DNA from: Psychrobacillus antarcticus
Lineage (GTDB): Bacteria > Bacillota > Bacilli > Bacillales_A > Planococcaceae
Assembly (NCBI RefSeq): GCF_029533155.1
Contig: NZ_JAIZDB010000010.1
Span: 1 to 64,000, forward strand
DNA: 64,000 nucleotides
Direction of reading: 5' to 3'
The notes beneath the pieces were generated by a model that made no database searches, was not told where the DNA came from, and saw only the letters and a list, made by a program, of their open reading frames with translations. Of this stretch, positions 53,202 through 61,788 are shown in pieces. Position numbers and translations under genes: made by a program. The stretch's first letter is position 1; the number at the start of each line of letters is the position of its first letter.

Positions 53202-53361
53202 CCGAAAACATTTCGGGTACGGCGCTCTTATGTCAACGAGTTCATCAATTAAAATTCACTTTACATTTAACTTAATATACAGAAATTACTAAATTGTTGG
53301 TAAACTTTTTTAAAGCATATATTATTTTTTATAAAGAGACAAGTCTCTTAAGTGTCTTTAA
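53202..53361. promoter_or_regulatory. Divergent regulatory region of the ABC transporter and yesL
   Basis: The 397-bp gap between the binding-protein and yesL starts contains a CCGAAA-N3-TTTCGG dyad (53202-53216), a GAGACAAGTCTC palindrome (53336-53347) and, overlapping it, the 21-mer (53341-53361) shared with the 47476 site. No RNA gene or ORF of note is seen in the gap. Both divergent genes are likely to be controlled from here. Confidence 0.5.
53341..53361. promoter_or_regulatory. 21-bp motif shared with the 47476 site
   Basis: Reads AAGTCT-C-TTAAGT-GTCTTTAA and overlaps the GAGACAAGTCTC palindrome. Nearly the same sequence is at 47476-47496, about 5.9 kb away. It lies 102 bp before the yesL start and 276 bp from the binding-protein start. 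Confidence 0.5.
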
Positions 53362-53462
53362 TAGCTCATTTCATAAAATAGTCCTTATTACTTTTTTAAT
53401 TTTTTTATATTGTCTTTTGGTCCGTTGTTACATATAGTAGAGTTCAAGAAGGTGGTGGTCCA

Positions 53463-54086
53463 ATGAATTGGGAGAACTTTAATACGATTGCGTATAGAAT
53501 AATAAACTTGGCATACATAAATATTTTATGGATCGTTTTTAGCATTGTCGGATTAGGTGTTTTTGGACTCTTTCCAGCTACTACTGCAATGTTTGCTATC
53601 ACAAGAAAGTTAATTATTGGGGAAAAGGATTTCAAAATATTCCCTGCATTTTGGAAATATTTCAAACAAGATTTCCTTAAAGCTAACGGCTTTGGTATAT
53701 TTATTCTGATAACTATTTATTTACTTTATTTCGACTTTAAGTTTGTAGAACAAAGCAATAACTTTCAATTTCTAATACCAATTTTACTATTCATATTAAT
53801 ATCTTTTATAGTCACATTAATATTTTTGTTTCCTGTTTATTCACACTTTAAGTTACGTTTCTTCCAATACATTAAACAGTCCTTCTTAATCGCAATCACT
53901 TCACCTATTGAATTAATTGCAATTGCAGCTTCAGCATTAGTAATCTATTTTGTAATGACCATATTCCCTGGGGCTATTCCATTGTTTTCCGGTAGTGTTT
54001 TTGCATATATCTCTACCATTCTAAGTTTTAAAGCCTTTAATAAAATTAACAAGAAAAAAATACACTCACTGAAGTCCATTACATAA
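53463..54086 (+). CDS. YesL-family membrane protein (DUF624)
   Basis: Encodes 207 residues with AAGGTGG upstream. It has the DUF624 pattern: an amphipathic start (NTIAYRIINLAYINILWIVF), GVFGLFPATTAMFAITRKLI, and about six membrane helices. YesL proteins are encoded beside oligosaccharide ABC transporters in Bacillales, and their function is unknown. Here it is divergent from the sugar importer and has a terminator of its own. Confidence 0.85.
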   Translation: MNWENFNTIAYRIINLAYINILWIVFSIVGLGVFGLFPATTAMFAITRKLIIGEKDFKIFPAFWKYFKQDFLKANGFGIFILITIYLLYFDFKFVEQSNNFQFLIPILLFILISFIVTLIFLFPVYSHFKLRFFQYIKQSFLIAITSPIELIAIAASALVIYFVMTIFPGAIPLFSGSVFAYISTILSFKAFNKINKKKIHSLKSIT

Positions 54087-54106
54087 ATTAATCCAAACAA
54101 AAAATG

Positions 54107-54160
54107 CACCCATGTACAGCTATTGCTCTCTAAATAATAGCTGTACATGGGTGTTTTTTT
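54107..54160 (+). terminator. Terminator of yesL
   Basis: CACCCATGTACAGCTATT pairs perfectly with its complement around an 11-base loop and is followed by seven T. Confidence 0.85.
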
Positions 54161-54266
54161 AAGATCAATTTATTTAACTTTACATCAACTTGAAAGAACC
54201 TAAAATTTATTGTAAGATTAATTGTTTACTTTTAACTACAATGATTAGGAAGTTTGGTGGAAGAAA

Positions 54267-55184
54267 TTGAATACAAAAGCATTAATACTTGCGTTATTTA
54301 CAGTTACTATTTGGGGTTCTTCTTTTGCGGCAATTAGCGCTAGTTTACAAGGGGGCTATTCGGCAGGACATTTAATATTAGTTCGGTTTCTGATTGCCTC
54401 TATTATATTTCTTGTTATCGCACTTTGGCCAGGAGTTAAGTTTAAGTTACCCCAAAAGGAAGATATATTAAAGATAGTCATTCTTGGTTTTATTGGGATT
54501 AATATATACCATCTTTGTGTAACCTTTGGACAACTATCGATATCAGCTGGAACGGCTGGTATGCTGATTGGTTCTGCTCCTATTTTCACGACGATTATTG
54601 CAATTATTGTATTGAAGGAACGCCTAGGAAGAATTGGTTGGTTTGGATTGGCATTTGGATTTGTCGGCATTCTATTAATTGCTTTAGGGACAGGCGGGGG
54701 TTCTTTGGATATTTCACCTGGTGTACTTTTAGTTCTTATTGCAGCCTTTTCAACCGCCATCTTTTTTGTTTGCCAGAAGCCTCTATTTAAAAAGTATAGT
54801 GCCATAGAGTTGACAGCTTACTTCACTTGGGCAGGTACGATTCCTTTTTTGTTCTTTGCACCTGGACTTTTAGAAGGAATTCAGCATGCAACTTTAGAGG
54901 CTAATTTATCTGCTGTTTATATAGGAATATTCCCAACTGCAGTGGCATATTTAACTTGGGCTATGGCTTTGTCCTATAGTGAAGCTAGTTCCGTTTCGAA
55001 TACATTATATTTAGAACCAGTCGTTGCAATTGTTGTGACATGGATTTGGTTGCAAGAGCTTCCATCTCCCCTTTCGATTGTCGGAGGATTCGTAGCTATA
55101 ACTAGTGTCATTTTTGTCAATATGTATGGCAAGAAACATCGACTAAAGCTCTCACAACAAGCTCCCGTCACGACTTATAGATAA
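54267..55184 (+). CDS. DMT-family (EamA) transporter
   Basis: Encodes 305 residues from TTG 54267 with GGTGG upstream. It has ten membrane helices in two EamA repeats; the first starts ALFTVTIWGSSFAAISASLQ and carries RFLIASIIFL, the second LTAYFTWAGTIPFLFF and EASSVSNTLYLEPVVAIV. Such transporters export amino acids or other metabolites; the substrate is unknown. It is followed 35 bp later by an esterase gene, possibly in the same operon. Confidence 0.82.
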   Translation: MNTKALILALFTVTIWGSSFAAISASLQGGYSAGHLILVRFLIASIIFLVIALWPGVKFKLPQKEDILKIVILGFIGINIYHLCVTFGQLSISAGTAGMLIGSAPIFTTIIAIIVLKERLGRIGWFGLAFGFVGILLIALGTGGGSLDISPGVLLVLIAAFSTAIFFVCQKPLFKKYSAIELTAYFTWAGTIPFLFFAPGLLEGIQHATLEANLSAVYIGIFPTAVAYLTWAMALSYSEASSVSNTLYLEPVVAIVVTWIWLQELPSPLSIVGGFVAITSVIFVNMYGKKHRLKLSQQAPVTTYR

Positions 55185-55219
55185 GATAGACATACTCTAA
55201 TTGAAGGGAAGTACGATAC

Positions 55220-55852
55220 ATGAAATCTCCTTTTACATTTAACCATACAGCACCAAACACCGCGGTACAAAAACAACAACCAGCCTTATTTTTACTTCAT
55301 GGTATGGGGAGCAATGAAACAGATTTACCACAACTAGTGAAGGATTTCGAGGGTACACATCATATTTTTAGCTTACGCGGTCCGATCGTTCGGAGCCCCG
55401 GCTACTCATTTTTTGAAATTGAAGAAATTGGCAAGCCTATAAGGGATATTTTCGATAAAGTCGTAACCCATATTCAAGCATTCATTCGCGAAGCAATTAC
55501 CGAGCACAACTTGAATCCTGATGACATTACGATATTAGGTTTTAGTCAAGGAGCCATCCTTGCGCAAACTTTGGCGCTAACAATGGGAAATGAAATTAGT
55601 AAAGTGGTTGCATTAAGCGGCTATATCCCTGAGTTTGTTAAAGCAGAATACTGCAAGCGTGATATCCATCATCTATCCATCTTTATCTCTCATGGCGATT
55701 ATGATTATGTAATCCCATCACAATGGGGGCTCGACAGTAAAGAATATTTCGAAGCTGCGGGAGCTAAAGTCACTTTTAAATCTTATAACGATGGTCACGG
55801 GGTTACACCAGAGAATCATCAGGACTTAGTAGCATTTTTAAATAAAAATTAA
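55220..55852 (+). CDS. Alpha/beta hydrolase, phospholipase/carboxylesterase type
   Basis: Encodes 210 residues after GAAGGGAAG. It has the family motifs LFLLHGMGSNETDLPQLV (oxyanion), ILGFSQGAILAQTLAL with the nucleophile Ser, SHGDYDYVIPSQWG with the Asp and DGHGVTPENHQD with the His. It is a small cytoplasmic esterase of the YtpA/carboxylesterase-2 type; it lacks a lid domain. The substrate is unknown. It lies after the DMT gene and has its own terminator. Confidence 0.85.
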   Translation: MKSPFTFNHTAPNTAVQKQQPALFLLHGMGSNETDLPQLVKDFEGTHHIFSLRGPIVRSPGYSFFEIEEIGKPIRDIFDKVVTHIQAFIREAITEHNLNPDDITILGFSQGAILAQTLALTMGNEISKVVALSGYIPEFVKAEYCKRDIHHLSIFISHGDYDYVIPSQWGLDSKEYFEAAGAKVTFKSYNDGHGVTPENHQDLVAFLNKN

Positions 55853-55866
55853 TTATTTTAAGAAGT

Positions 55867-55907
55867 CGAGAAAAATGGGCCATACTATTTTTCTCGCTCT
55901 TTTTTTA
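55867..55907 (+). terminator. Terminator of the esterase gene
   Basis: CGAGAAAAAT and ATTTTTCTCG enclose GGGCCATACT and are followed by C, T-rich tail of seven T. Confidence 0.75.
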
Positions 55908-56079
55908 TTATGCACTACCTGGGAATATTCCATTGGTTTTTGCCGTTCAACTTAATAGCAATAGCTGAATAATTCTGATAAAATTATACTATCCTCTGCT
56001 AATAAAGCTTTGGTTTTTTTGAAACTTATTACAGCATTTCGTCGTATATATAATATGACTAAAATTTGGAGGTAAAAAA

Positions 56080-56706
56080 ATGGGTATTAATTTAGTTAAA
56101 GGTCAAAAAATTGACTTAACAAAAGGTAGATCTTCCTTATCAAGCGTTATGGTTGGATTAGGTTGGGATCCAGTAGTAAAAGAAAAGAAAAAAAGCGGCG
56201 GATTTTTAGGTGGACTATTAGGTGGTGGTGGCGGTGCTGCTGGCGCTGATATAGATTGCGACGCTTCCGTAATACTTTTAGATGAAAAAGGAAAACTACT
56301 ATCGAAAGAAAACTTAGTCTATTTTGGAAACAAAACAAGTAAAGATGGCAGCGTTGTCCATTCAGGCGATAATCGTACTGGGGATGGCGATGGTGATGAT
56401 GAAGTAATAAATGTGAACTTAAGTGCTATTTCACCATCTGTACATAAGTTGGTGTTTGTAGTTAATATTTATCAAGCGAAACAAAAGAAACAGGATTTTG
56501 GCCTTATTCAAAACGCCTTCATCCGTCTTGTAGATAGTGGAAGCAAAGAAGAATTAATACATTACAATTTAACAGAAAATTACGCTGGGAAAACCTCTTT
56601 ATTCCCTGGTGAACTTTATCGTCATGGATCAGATTGGAAGTTCTCTGCAATTGGTGAAGGTACATTGGATCTAGATATCGGTTCTATTGCAAACAAATAC
56701 TTATAA
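56080..56706 (+). CDS. TerD-family protein with a glycine-rich insertion
   Basis: Encodes 208 residues after GGAGG. It begins with the TerD signature MGINLVKGQKIDLTKG and has the calcium-binding parts DIDCDASVILLDEKGK and [17 protein letters not shown]. Between residues ~28 and 58 it carries an insertion (KKKSGG, then FLGGLLGGGGGAAG) absent from its paralogue downstream. TerD proteins bind Ca2+ and belong to tellurite/stress resistance systems at the membrane. It is the first gene of a Ter operon, starting 13 bp before the next terD. Confidence 0.9.
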   Translation: MGINLVKGQKIDLTKGRSSLSSVMVGLGWDPVVKEKKKSGGFLGGLLGGGGGAAGADIDCDASVILLDEKGKLLSKENLVYFGNKTSKDGSVVHSGDNRTGDGDGDDEVINVNLSAISPSVHKLVFVVNIYQAKQKKQDFGLIQNAFIRLVDSGSKEELIHYNLTENYAGKTSLFPGELYRHGSDWKFSAIGEGTLDLDIGSIANKYL

Positions 56707-56719
56707 GGAGTGGTAAACA

Positions 56720-57295
56720 ATGGGCATTAATTTATCAAAAGGACAAAAGGTAGACTTAACAAAGTCAAACCCAGGCTTAGTGAACGTAACAGTTGGATTA
56801 GGTTGGGATACAAATAAGTATGACGGAGGAAAAGACTTCGATTTAGACTCATCGGTATTCCTTCTTGGTAATAATGGGAAATGTGCTACAGAAGCAGACT
56901 TTATCTTCTACAATAATGCAACTGGTGGTAATGGTTCTGTTGTTCATACAGGAGATAACCGTACAGGTGATGGAGATGGCGATGACGAGCAAGTAAACAT
57001 TAACTTATCGACAGTACCATCAACTGTTGAGAAAATTGCATTTAGTATAACAATTCATGATGCCGAAGCTAGAGGCCAAAACTTTGGCCAAGTAAGTAAT
57101 TCATATGTACGAATTTTAAATGCAGATACACAAGAAGAAATAATTCGCTATGATCTTGGTGAAGACTTCTCCATTGAAACTGCAGTCGTTGTCGGCGAGC
57201 TATATCGTCATAATAACGAATGGAAATTCAATGCAATCGGAAGTGGATACCAAGGCGGTCTTGGAGCATTAGTTTCAGATTTCGGCTTGAATTAA
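56720..57295 (+). CDS. TerD-family stress protein
   Basis: Encodes 191 residues after AAGGAGTGG. It is a standard Ter[58 protein letters not shown] and [19 protein letters not shown]. The acidic loops bind two Ca2+ ions. It is a paralogue of the preceding gene without the insertion. A terminator-like hairpin follows before the HpcH gene, so part of the transcripts may stop here. Confidence 0.92.
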   Translation: MGINLSKGQKVDLTKSNPGLVNVTVGLGWDTNKYDGGKDFDLDSSVFLLGNNGKCATEADFIFYNNATGGNGSVVHTGDNRTGDGDGDDEQVNINLSTVPSTVEKIAFSITIHDAEARGQNFGQVSNSYVRILNADTQEEIIRYDLGEDFSIETAVVVGELYRHNNEWKFNAIGSGYQGGLGALVSDFGLN

Positions 57296-57306
57296 TAACT
57301 TCTCTC

Positions 57307-57340
57307 AAAAAGCAAGGGCATGCTTCCTTGCTTTTTGTTT
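57307..57340 (+). terminator. Terminator or attenuator inside the Ter operon
   Basis: AAAAAGCAAGG and CCTTGCTTTTT around GCATGCTT, followed by T-rich sequence. It would lower transcription of the downstream biosynthetic genes relative to the terD pair. Confidence 0.65.
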
Positions 57341-57415
57341 TAGTATCTAGAAGAATGCTGAGGTATTTGGGTATACCTAATAACTCCCCTTCTTCATTCT
57401 TAGGAGTGGAAAAAC

Positions 57416-58537
57416 ATGAGACAATTCAGAGGGGTTAGTGAGAAAGAAATACGTCAATTCTTTCATATACCACCTAGCGACTTTTCCAGAAATATGGAAA
57501 GAAAAAAATTAGGGATGGCTATGGGAGCAGCATTATACTTACCAGGTTCAATGCCCAATTTCACCTATAAACTTTCAAACAAGAGTTTAAAGAATCTAAC
57601 AAGTGTGATCATTTGTTTAGAAGACGCTATTTCCGATTCAGATCTTATAGAGGCAGAACTAAATGTTGTAAAGGAATTAAAATCAATCGAGCAAAATGGC
57701 TTAATAGATACGAATGAGATTCCTCTCTTATTTATCCGAATTAGAACCGTTCAACATTTAGAAAAAATGGCTTCTCTATTGGGAAGTGCTATTCGATATA
57801 TTACTGGATTCGTTTTTCCAAAGTGCACTTCTACTAGTGCAAAAAGCTTTTTTTTATGTTTAGAACATATAAACGTTCAGTATTCTGTTCATTTATACGG
57901 GCTACCTATTTTAGAAACGAAAGAAATTATTTATACAGAAACTAGAGAGCAAGAACTTTCCAAACTATATACTGTTTTCAAGCAGTTTGAAGACCTTATA
58001 CTAACTATTAGAGTTGGCGCAACAGATTTCACCAGCCTATTCAGTCAAAGACGTCCTGGTAATAGAACAATCTACGACCTGCTACTAATCACCAATTGTT
58101 TAACTGATATATTAAACAAATTCAATCGTAAAGAGGATAATTTTGTCGTTTCCGGTCCAGTTTACGAGTATTTTGAATCCCAAGACTCTTTTCGTCTTTT
58201 TACAGATGCAAATAGTATAGAGTCTATTCTTTTGAATGAAGTCCAGCTCGACATTTTAAATGGATTCTACGGGAAAACCTGTATTCACCCATCCCAAGTC
58301 GATATTGTTAATAGTGTGTACGTAGTGTCTAAGGAATTATTTGAAGACGCCTGTTTAATCGTAGAAAATAACGCGGAAACAAATGGAGTTTTGCGAAGTT
58401 CTGCTAGGAACAAAATGAATGAGGTTAAACCTCACTACAGCTGGGCTATGAAAATCATTGCTCAAGCAGAAATTTATGGGGTGTTTAAAGAAAATGTTAC
58501 ATCACTCGACTTCCTTCAATACATCAAAAACCTATAA
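57416..58537 (+). CDS. HpcH/HpaI aldolase / citrate lyase beta-like protein of the Ter operon
   Basis: Encodes 373 residues after AGGAGTGG. It has the citrate-lyase beta TIM-barrel pattern: MGAALYLPGSMPNFTYKL, VIICLEDAISDSDLIEAE (metal-binding Glu-Asp), LILTIRVGATDFTSLF and GKTCIHPSQVDIVN. This family member regularly occurs with PRTase-TRSP and StiP genes in Ter-linked stress operons. Its substrate is unknown. It overlaps the next gene by 44 bp. Confidence 0.85.
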   Translation: MRQFRGVSEKEIRQFFHIPPSDFSRNMERKKLGMAMGAALYLPGSMPNFTYKLSNKSLKNLTSVIICLEDAISDSDLIEAELNVVKELKSIEQNGLIDTNEIPLLFIRIRTVQHLEKMASLLGSAIRYITGFVFPKCTSTSAKSFFLCLEHINVQYSVHLYGLPILETKEIIYTETREQELSKLYTVFKQFEDLILTIRVGATDFTSLFSQRRPGNRTIYDLLLITNCLTDILNKFNRKEDNFVVSGPVYEYFESQDSFRLFTDANSIESILLNEVQLDILNGFYGKTCIHPSQVDIVNSVYVVSKELFEDACLIVENNAETNGVLRSSARNKMNEVKPHYSWAMKIIAQAEIYGVFKENVTSLDFLQYIKNL

Positions 58538-59855
58538 TTTACATGGGGATTTAAAACTAGCAATCGACATTAAATATAATCCATATAATTTCTTACCTAA
58601 GTCACTTTTCCAAATGGCCGTGAGAATTAATAAAAAACGACAATTTTTATTCGTAAGTCCATTGCTTGGAAAGCATTTAGCAGTGGATCCAGCCATTTCC
58701 CTTGGAACGGGTACTATTTTAGCTTCTATGCTAATGGAGAATGAAGGTTTAAAAAGTCATCCACTTGTAAATGAAATCGTTGAGATGGTCAATTCAGAAA
58801 TTCCAAATCGAAAACTGAGTTTGGACTCTTTATCCTTTAAGTCTAGTTTACCAAAAAAAACCGTATTCATCGGATTTGCCGAAACAGCTACCGGTCTTGG
58901 TCATGCGGTATTTCATCACTTTCAAAACGCTCATTACATTCATACAACGAGAGAAGAAATACTACATATGGAACCTTCCTTTTACTTTGAAGAAGAGCAT
59001 TCCCACGCAACCTCTCACAGTGTCTATGCACCTGAACAAACATTAAAGGATACAGAAACGATTGTGTTAATAGATGATGAAATAACAACAGGTCTTACAT
59101 TGTCGAATTTAATCGTTGCATTAAATGATTCTTATCCTGGCAAACGCTATAAAATTTTATCTATTTTGGACTGGAGAACTAAAGCGCATCAAGAAGATTT
59201 TATCCAACTAATGCGCAAACATAACATATCTGCCGAAATCATTACCATCATGGGTGGACAATTTACTCTAGAAAATGAAGCATCCATCGAGGAAATTGAA
59301 ACTCCACTTTTAGACAGTATGCAACCATTTTCCGTGTTTGCCAACGAAAAATTATCTCTTGAAATTACTTCGAACCATCGGAGTGAGCATGCGACCTATT
59401 GCAACTTCACAGGTAGATTCGGTTTAACAAGCAATCTTCACGAAGAAATGGATGATTGGATAGCAAGATTTGTAGACAATCTCCCAAACATAAAAAGGGA
59501 TAAGCCCACTCTCATTATAGGCATTGGAGAAAACATCTATTTTCCGCATAGATTTGCGCTTGCCTTTGGTAATAATACAAAAGTACAAACTACTACCAGA
59601 AGTCCTATTTTAGCAAAAACAGAAGAATTATATCCTATACAACATAAATGTAGATTTATATTGCCAGATTCTAATGGGATTAACCAATATTTATACAACC
59701 TATCAGAAATAGATGCCGAACAAATCATCGTTATTTCGGAGTCAGTTCAAAATCCTGCCACCTGGTTCCCACTTCTTTCGTATTTAGAAACATTAGCACC
59801 TGTTTCATGGGTGTCTCTTACTCAACCAGTTAGAGGTGAAAAAAATGAACTTTAA
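58494..59855 (+). CDS. Phosphoribosyltransferase-TRSP domain protein
   Basis: Encodes 453 residues. ATG 58494 is taken because GGGGTG lies 10 bases upstream; ATG 58458 is unlikely. The PRTase domain has the PRPP loop TIVLIDDEITTGLTLSNLI near residue 190 and FIGFAETATGLGHAVFHHF. The C-terminal TRSP domain begins SEHATYCNFTGRFGLT and continues with IIGIGENIYFPHRFALAFG. Such proteins are predicted to make or recycle a nucleotide-like metabolite. It overlaps its upstream neighbour by 44 bp and its downstream one by 11 bp. Confidence 0.85.
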   Translation: MLHHSTSFNTSKTYNLHGDLKLAIDIKYNPYNFLPKSLFQMAVRINKKRQFLFVSPLLGKHLAVDPAISLGTGTILASMLMENEGLKSHPLVNEIVEMVNSEIPNRKLSLDSLSFKSSLPKKTVFIGFAETATGLGHAVFHHFQNAHYIHTTREEILHMEPSFYFEEEHSHATSHSVYAPEQTLKDTETIVLIDDEITTGLTLSNLIVALNDSYPGKRYKILSILDWRTKAHQEDFIQLMRKHNISAEIITIMGGQFTLENEASIEEIETPLLDSMQPFSVFANEKLSLEITSNHRSEHATYCNFTGRFGLTSNLHEEMDDWIARFVDNLPNIKRDKPTLIIGIGENIYFPHRFALAFGNNTKVQTTTRSPILAKTEELYPIQHKCRFILPDSNGINQYLYNLSEIDAEQIIVISESVQNPATWFPLLSYLETLAPVSWVSLTQPVRGEKNEL

Positions 59856-60960
59856 TACAGAAGGTTTGGTTAAATCTAGCTATCCCACAGAAGATATTAC
59901 TTTTTTACTGAAGGATTTATCTGATGTTCAGATAGAGTCTTCCGTTGAATCGAGAGAACGATTATTCCAAACAGGTAGTCACTACTCCGAATCTTTGCCT
60001 ATTGAAAATCGACCAACATCTGAGTATACGGAGTTATATGAGCAAGCCTTGCTTGAATCGGCTGATCATATCGCACAATTGGTAGGAGTATTATGTAGAC
60101 GAATTAGAAGATTCGCCGCTACAGACGACGTCGTAATCGTTTCCCTTGCACGAGCAGGAAGTCCAGTCGGGATTTTATTGAAACGATACGCGGAAAAATA
60201 TTTGAAACTTAATTGGCCACACTTTAGTATATCTATACTAAGAGGAAGAGGAATCGATGAGAAAGCTGTCCGTACTATTAGAGAGCTATATCCAAAAAGT
60301 CATATTCAATTTGTTGATGGTTGGACAGGAAAAGGTGCTATTCAAAACGAGCTAACTAAGTCTATCGAAAAGTTAAATGCCACTTACGACCTTAACTTAA
60401 ATGATGATTTAGCTGTTTTAACCGATCCAGGCGAATGTGCCAGATTATTTGCCACGCGAGAAGACTTCCTCATTCCAAATGCTTGTTTAAACTCAACAGT
60501 CTCCGGGTTAGTTAGTCGAACTGTACTAAATAATGCCTTTCAAGGTGCAGATGATTACCACGGAGCTAAGTATTACGCTGATCTGGAAGAAGTGGATGTA
60601 TCCAACGATTTCATCGAAAATATATCCAATCGATTCCAACAACAGGAGCCATTTATAAAAGAACTTATAGAAGAGTTTCCTATTACAAACGAACGAACTT
60701 GGAGAGGCATGCAGGAAGTGGAATCCATTGCCCGTAAGTTCTATAAAACTGCTGATATTAGTAAAGTAAAGCCAAGTGTTGGAGAAACGACTAGAGTGCT
60801 TTTAAGAAGGAAGCCTTTTAAAATATTACTTAGTGATGATAAACACCCATCCCTACGTCATATTCTCCTCTTATGTAAGGAAAAAAATATTCCTACCGAA
60901 ATTGTGCCTGGGCTCTTTTACCTTGCCATCGGTCTGATAGAATCGGAGGATCTACTATGA
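59845..60960 (+). CDS. StiP-family protein (annotated as cysteine protease/PRTase-like)
   Basis: Encodes 371 residues from ATG 59845, 6 bases after GAGGTG. It has the StiP family blocks TEDITFLLKDLSDVQIES, VIVSLARAGSPVGILLKRYA (PRTase-like loop), HIQFVDGWTGKGAIQNEL and LTDPGECARLFATREDFLIP. Pipelines call it cysteine protease StiP; the Cys in PGECARL and in NACLNSTVSG are candidate nucleophiles. Its biochemistry is untested as far as I know. It sits in the usual place, between PRTase-TRSP and HAD genes, with overlaps on both sides. Confidence 0.82.
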   Translation: MNFNTEGLVKSSYPTEDITFLLKDLSDVQIESSVESRERLFQTGSHYSESLPIENRPTSEYTELYEQALLESADHIAQLVGVLCRRIRRFAATDDVVIVSLARAGSPVGILLKRYAEKYLKLNWPHFSISILRGRGIDEKAVRTIRELYPKSHIQFVDGWTGKGAIQNELTKSIEKLNATYDLNLNDDLAVLTDPGECARLFATREDFLIPNACLNSTVSGLVSRTVLNNAFQGADDYHGAKYYADLEEVDVSNDFIENISNRFQQQEPFIKELIEEFPITNERTWRGMQEVESIARKFYKTADISKVKPSVGETTRVLLRRKPFKILLSDDKHPSLRHILLLCKEKNIPTEIVPGLFYLAIGLIESEDLL

Positions 60961-61763
60961 CAATCCTATTTGCTAGTGATTTAGATCGAACACTTATATA
61001 TAGTAAAAATTCACGAGGTCAAGAAGTGAGCGTTCAGGATTTTGCTGCTGTAGAATGGATCGATGAAAAACCAACTGCATTTATGACTAATAGAGGTCTT
61101 CAGCTATTTCAACAGATCACCTCCTCTATTACCTTTATACCCGTAACAACGAGAACTGCTGAACAATATAATCGAATTACAGGACTATTTCATTCTGTAG
61201 AAAAACCAAAATATGCAATTGTAGCAAACGGTGCAGTGATTTTAGAAGACGGCAAGCCACTTACTGAATGGTCTGATAAAGTAATAGCAAAAATGCAACA
61301 GAATCGCACCTCTATAGAACATGTACTACCTCAACTCGAAGCATTTACAAAAAACGAATTTGTCCTAAAAGTTATGCAAGCAGAATCATGGTTTGTCTAC
61401 TTAATCATTGATGAACAAGCTTTTTCTGTCGAAGAGTTTGAAAAACTTTCACAAATCTTTTACGAGCAAGGTTTTACTCTTTCTCATCAAGGCAGAAAAG
61501 TGTATATCATGCCAACCTGCATAAACAAATGGACTGCTCTTCAATTTATGAAAGAACGAATTGCTGCAAAAACGGTCATAGCTGCAGGAGATTCTATGCT
61601 CGATTTTGATATGGTTATAAATGCTGATCATAGCTTTATTCCTTCCCATGGCGAAGCGATTCATAAGGGAGGACACCTCCCCCCTCACGTTTCCATTACA
61701 AATCAAGTGGGGGTTTTAGCAGGAGAAGAAATATTAAAAAAGGTAAGCAATTATTTGTTATAA
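60957..61763 (+). CDS. HAD-superfamily (Cof-type) phosphatase of the Ter operon
   Basis: Encodes 268 residues, overlapping the StiP stop by 4 bp. It has HAD motif I ASDLDRTLIY at residues ~6-15, motif II VTTRTAEQ near 62, a cap domain, and motif IV AAGDSMLDFDM near 209. The nucleophile Asp is present but motif I lacks the usual second-Asp +2 pattern (D-L-D is kept). It should remove a phosphate from a small metabolite made by the neighbouring enzymes. Confidence 0.85.
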   Translation: MTILFASDLDRTLIYSKNSRGQEVSVQDFAAVEWIDEKPTAFMTNRGLQLFQQITSSITFIPVTTRTAEQYNRITGLFHSVEKPKYAIVANGAVILEDGKPLTEWSDKVIAKMQQNRTSIEHVLPQLEAFTKNEFVLKVMQAESWFVYLIIDEQAFSVEEFEKLSQIFYEQGFTLSHQGRKVYIMPTCINKWTALQFMKERIAAKTVIAAGDSMLDFDMVINADHSFIPSHGEAIHKGGHLPPHVSITNQVGVLAGEEILKKVSNYLL

Positions 61764-61788
61764 TATGTATGAATAGGAGGGAAAGCCC

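Noticed and set aside
53084-53462. Riboswitch or T-box in the long leader before the sugar-binding protein gene
   Set aside because: No conserved riboswitch core or T-box sequence is seen; the dyads look like protein-binding sites.
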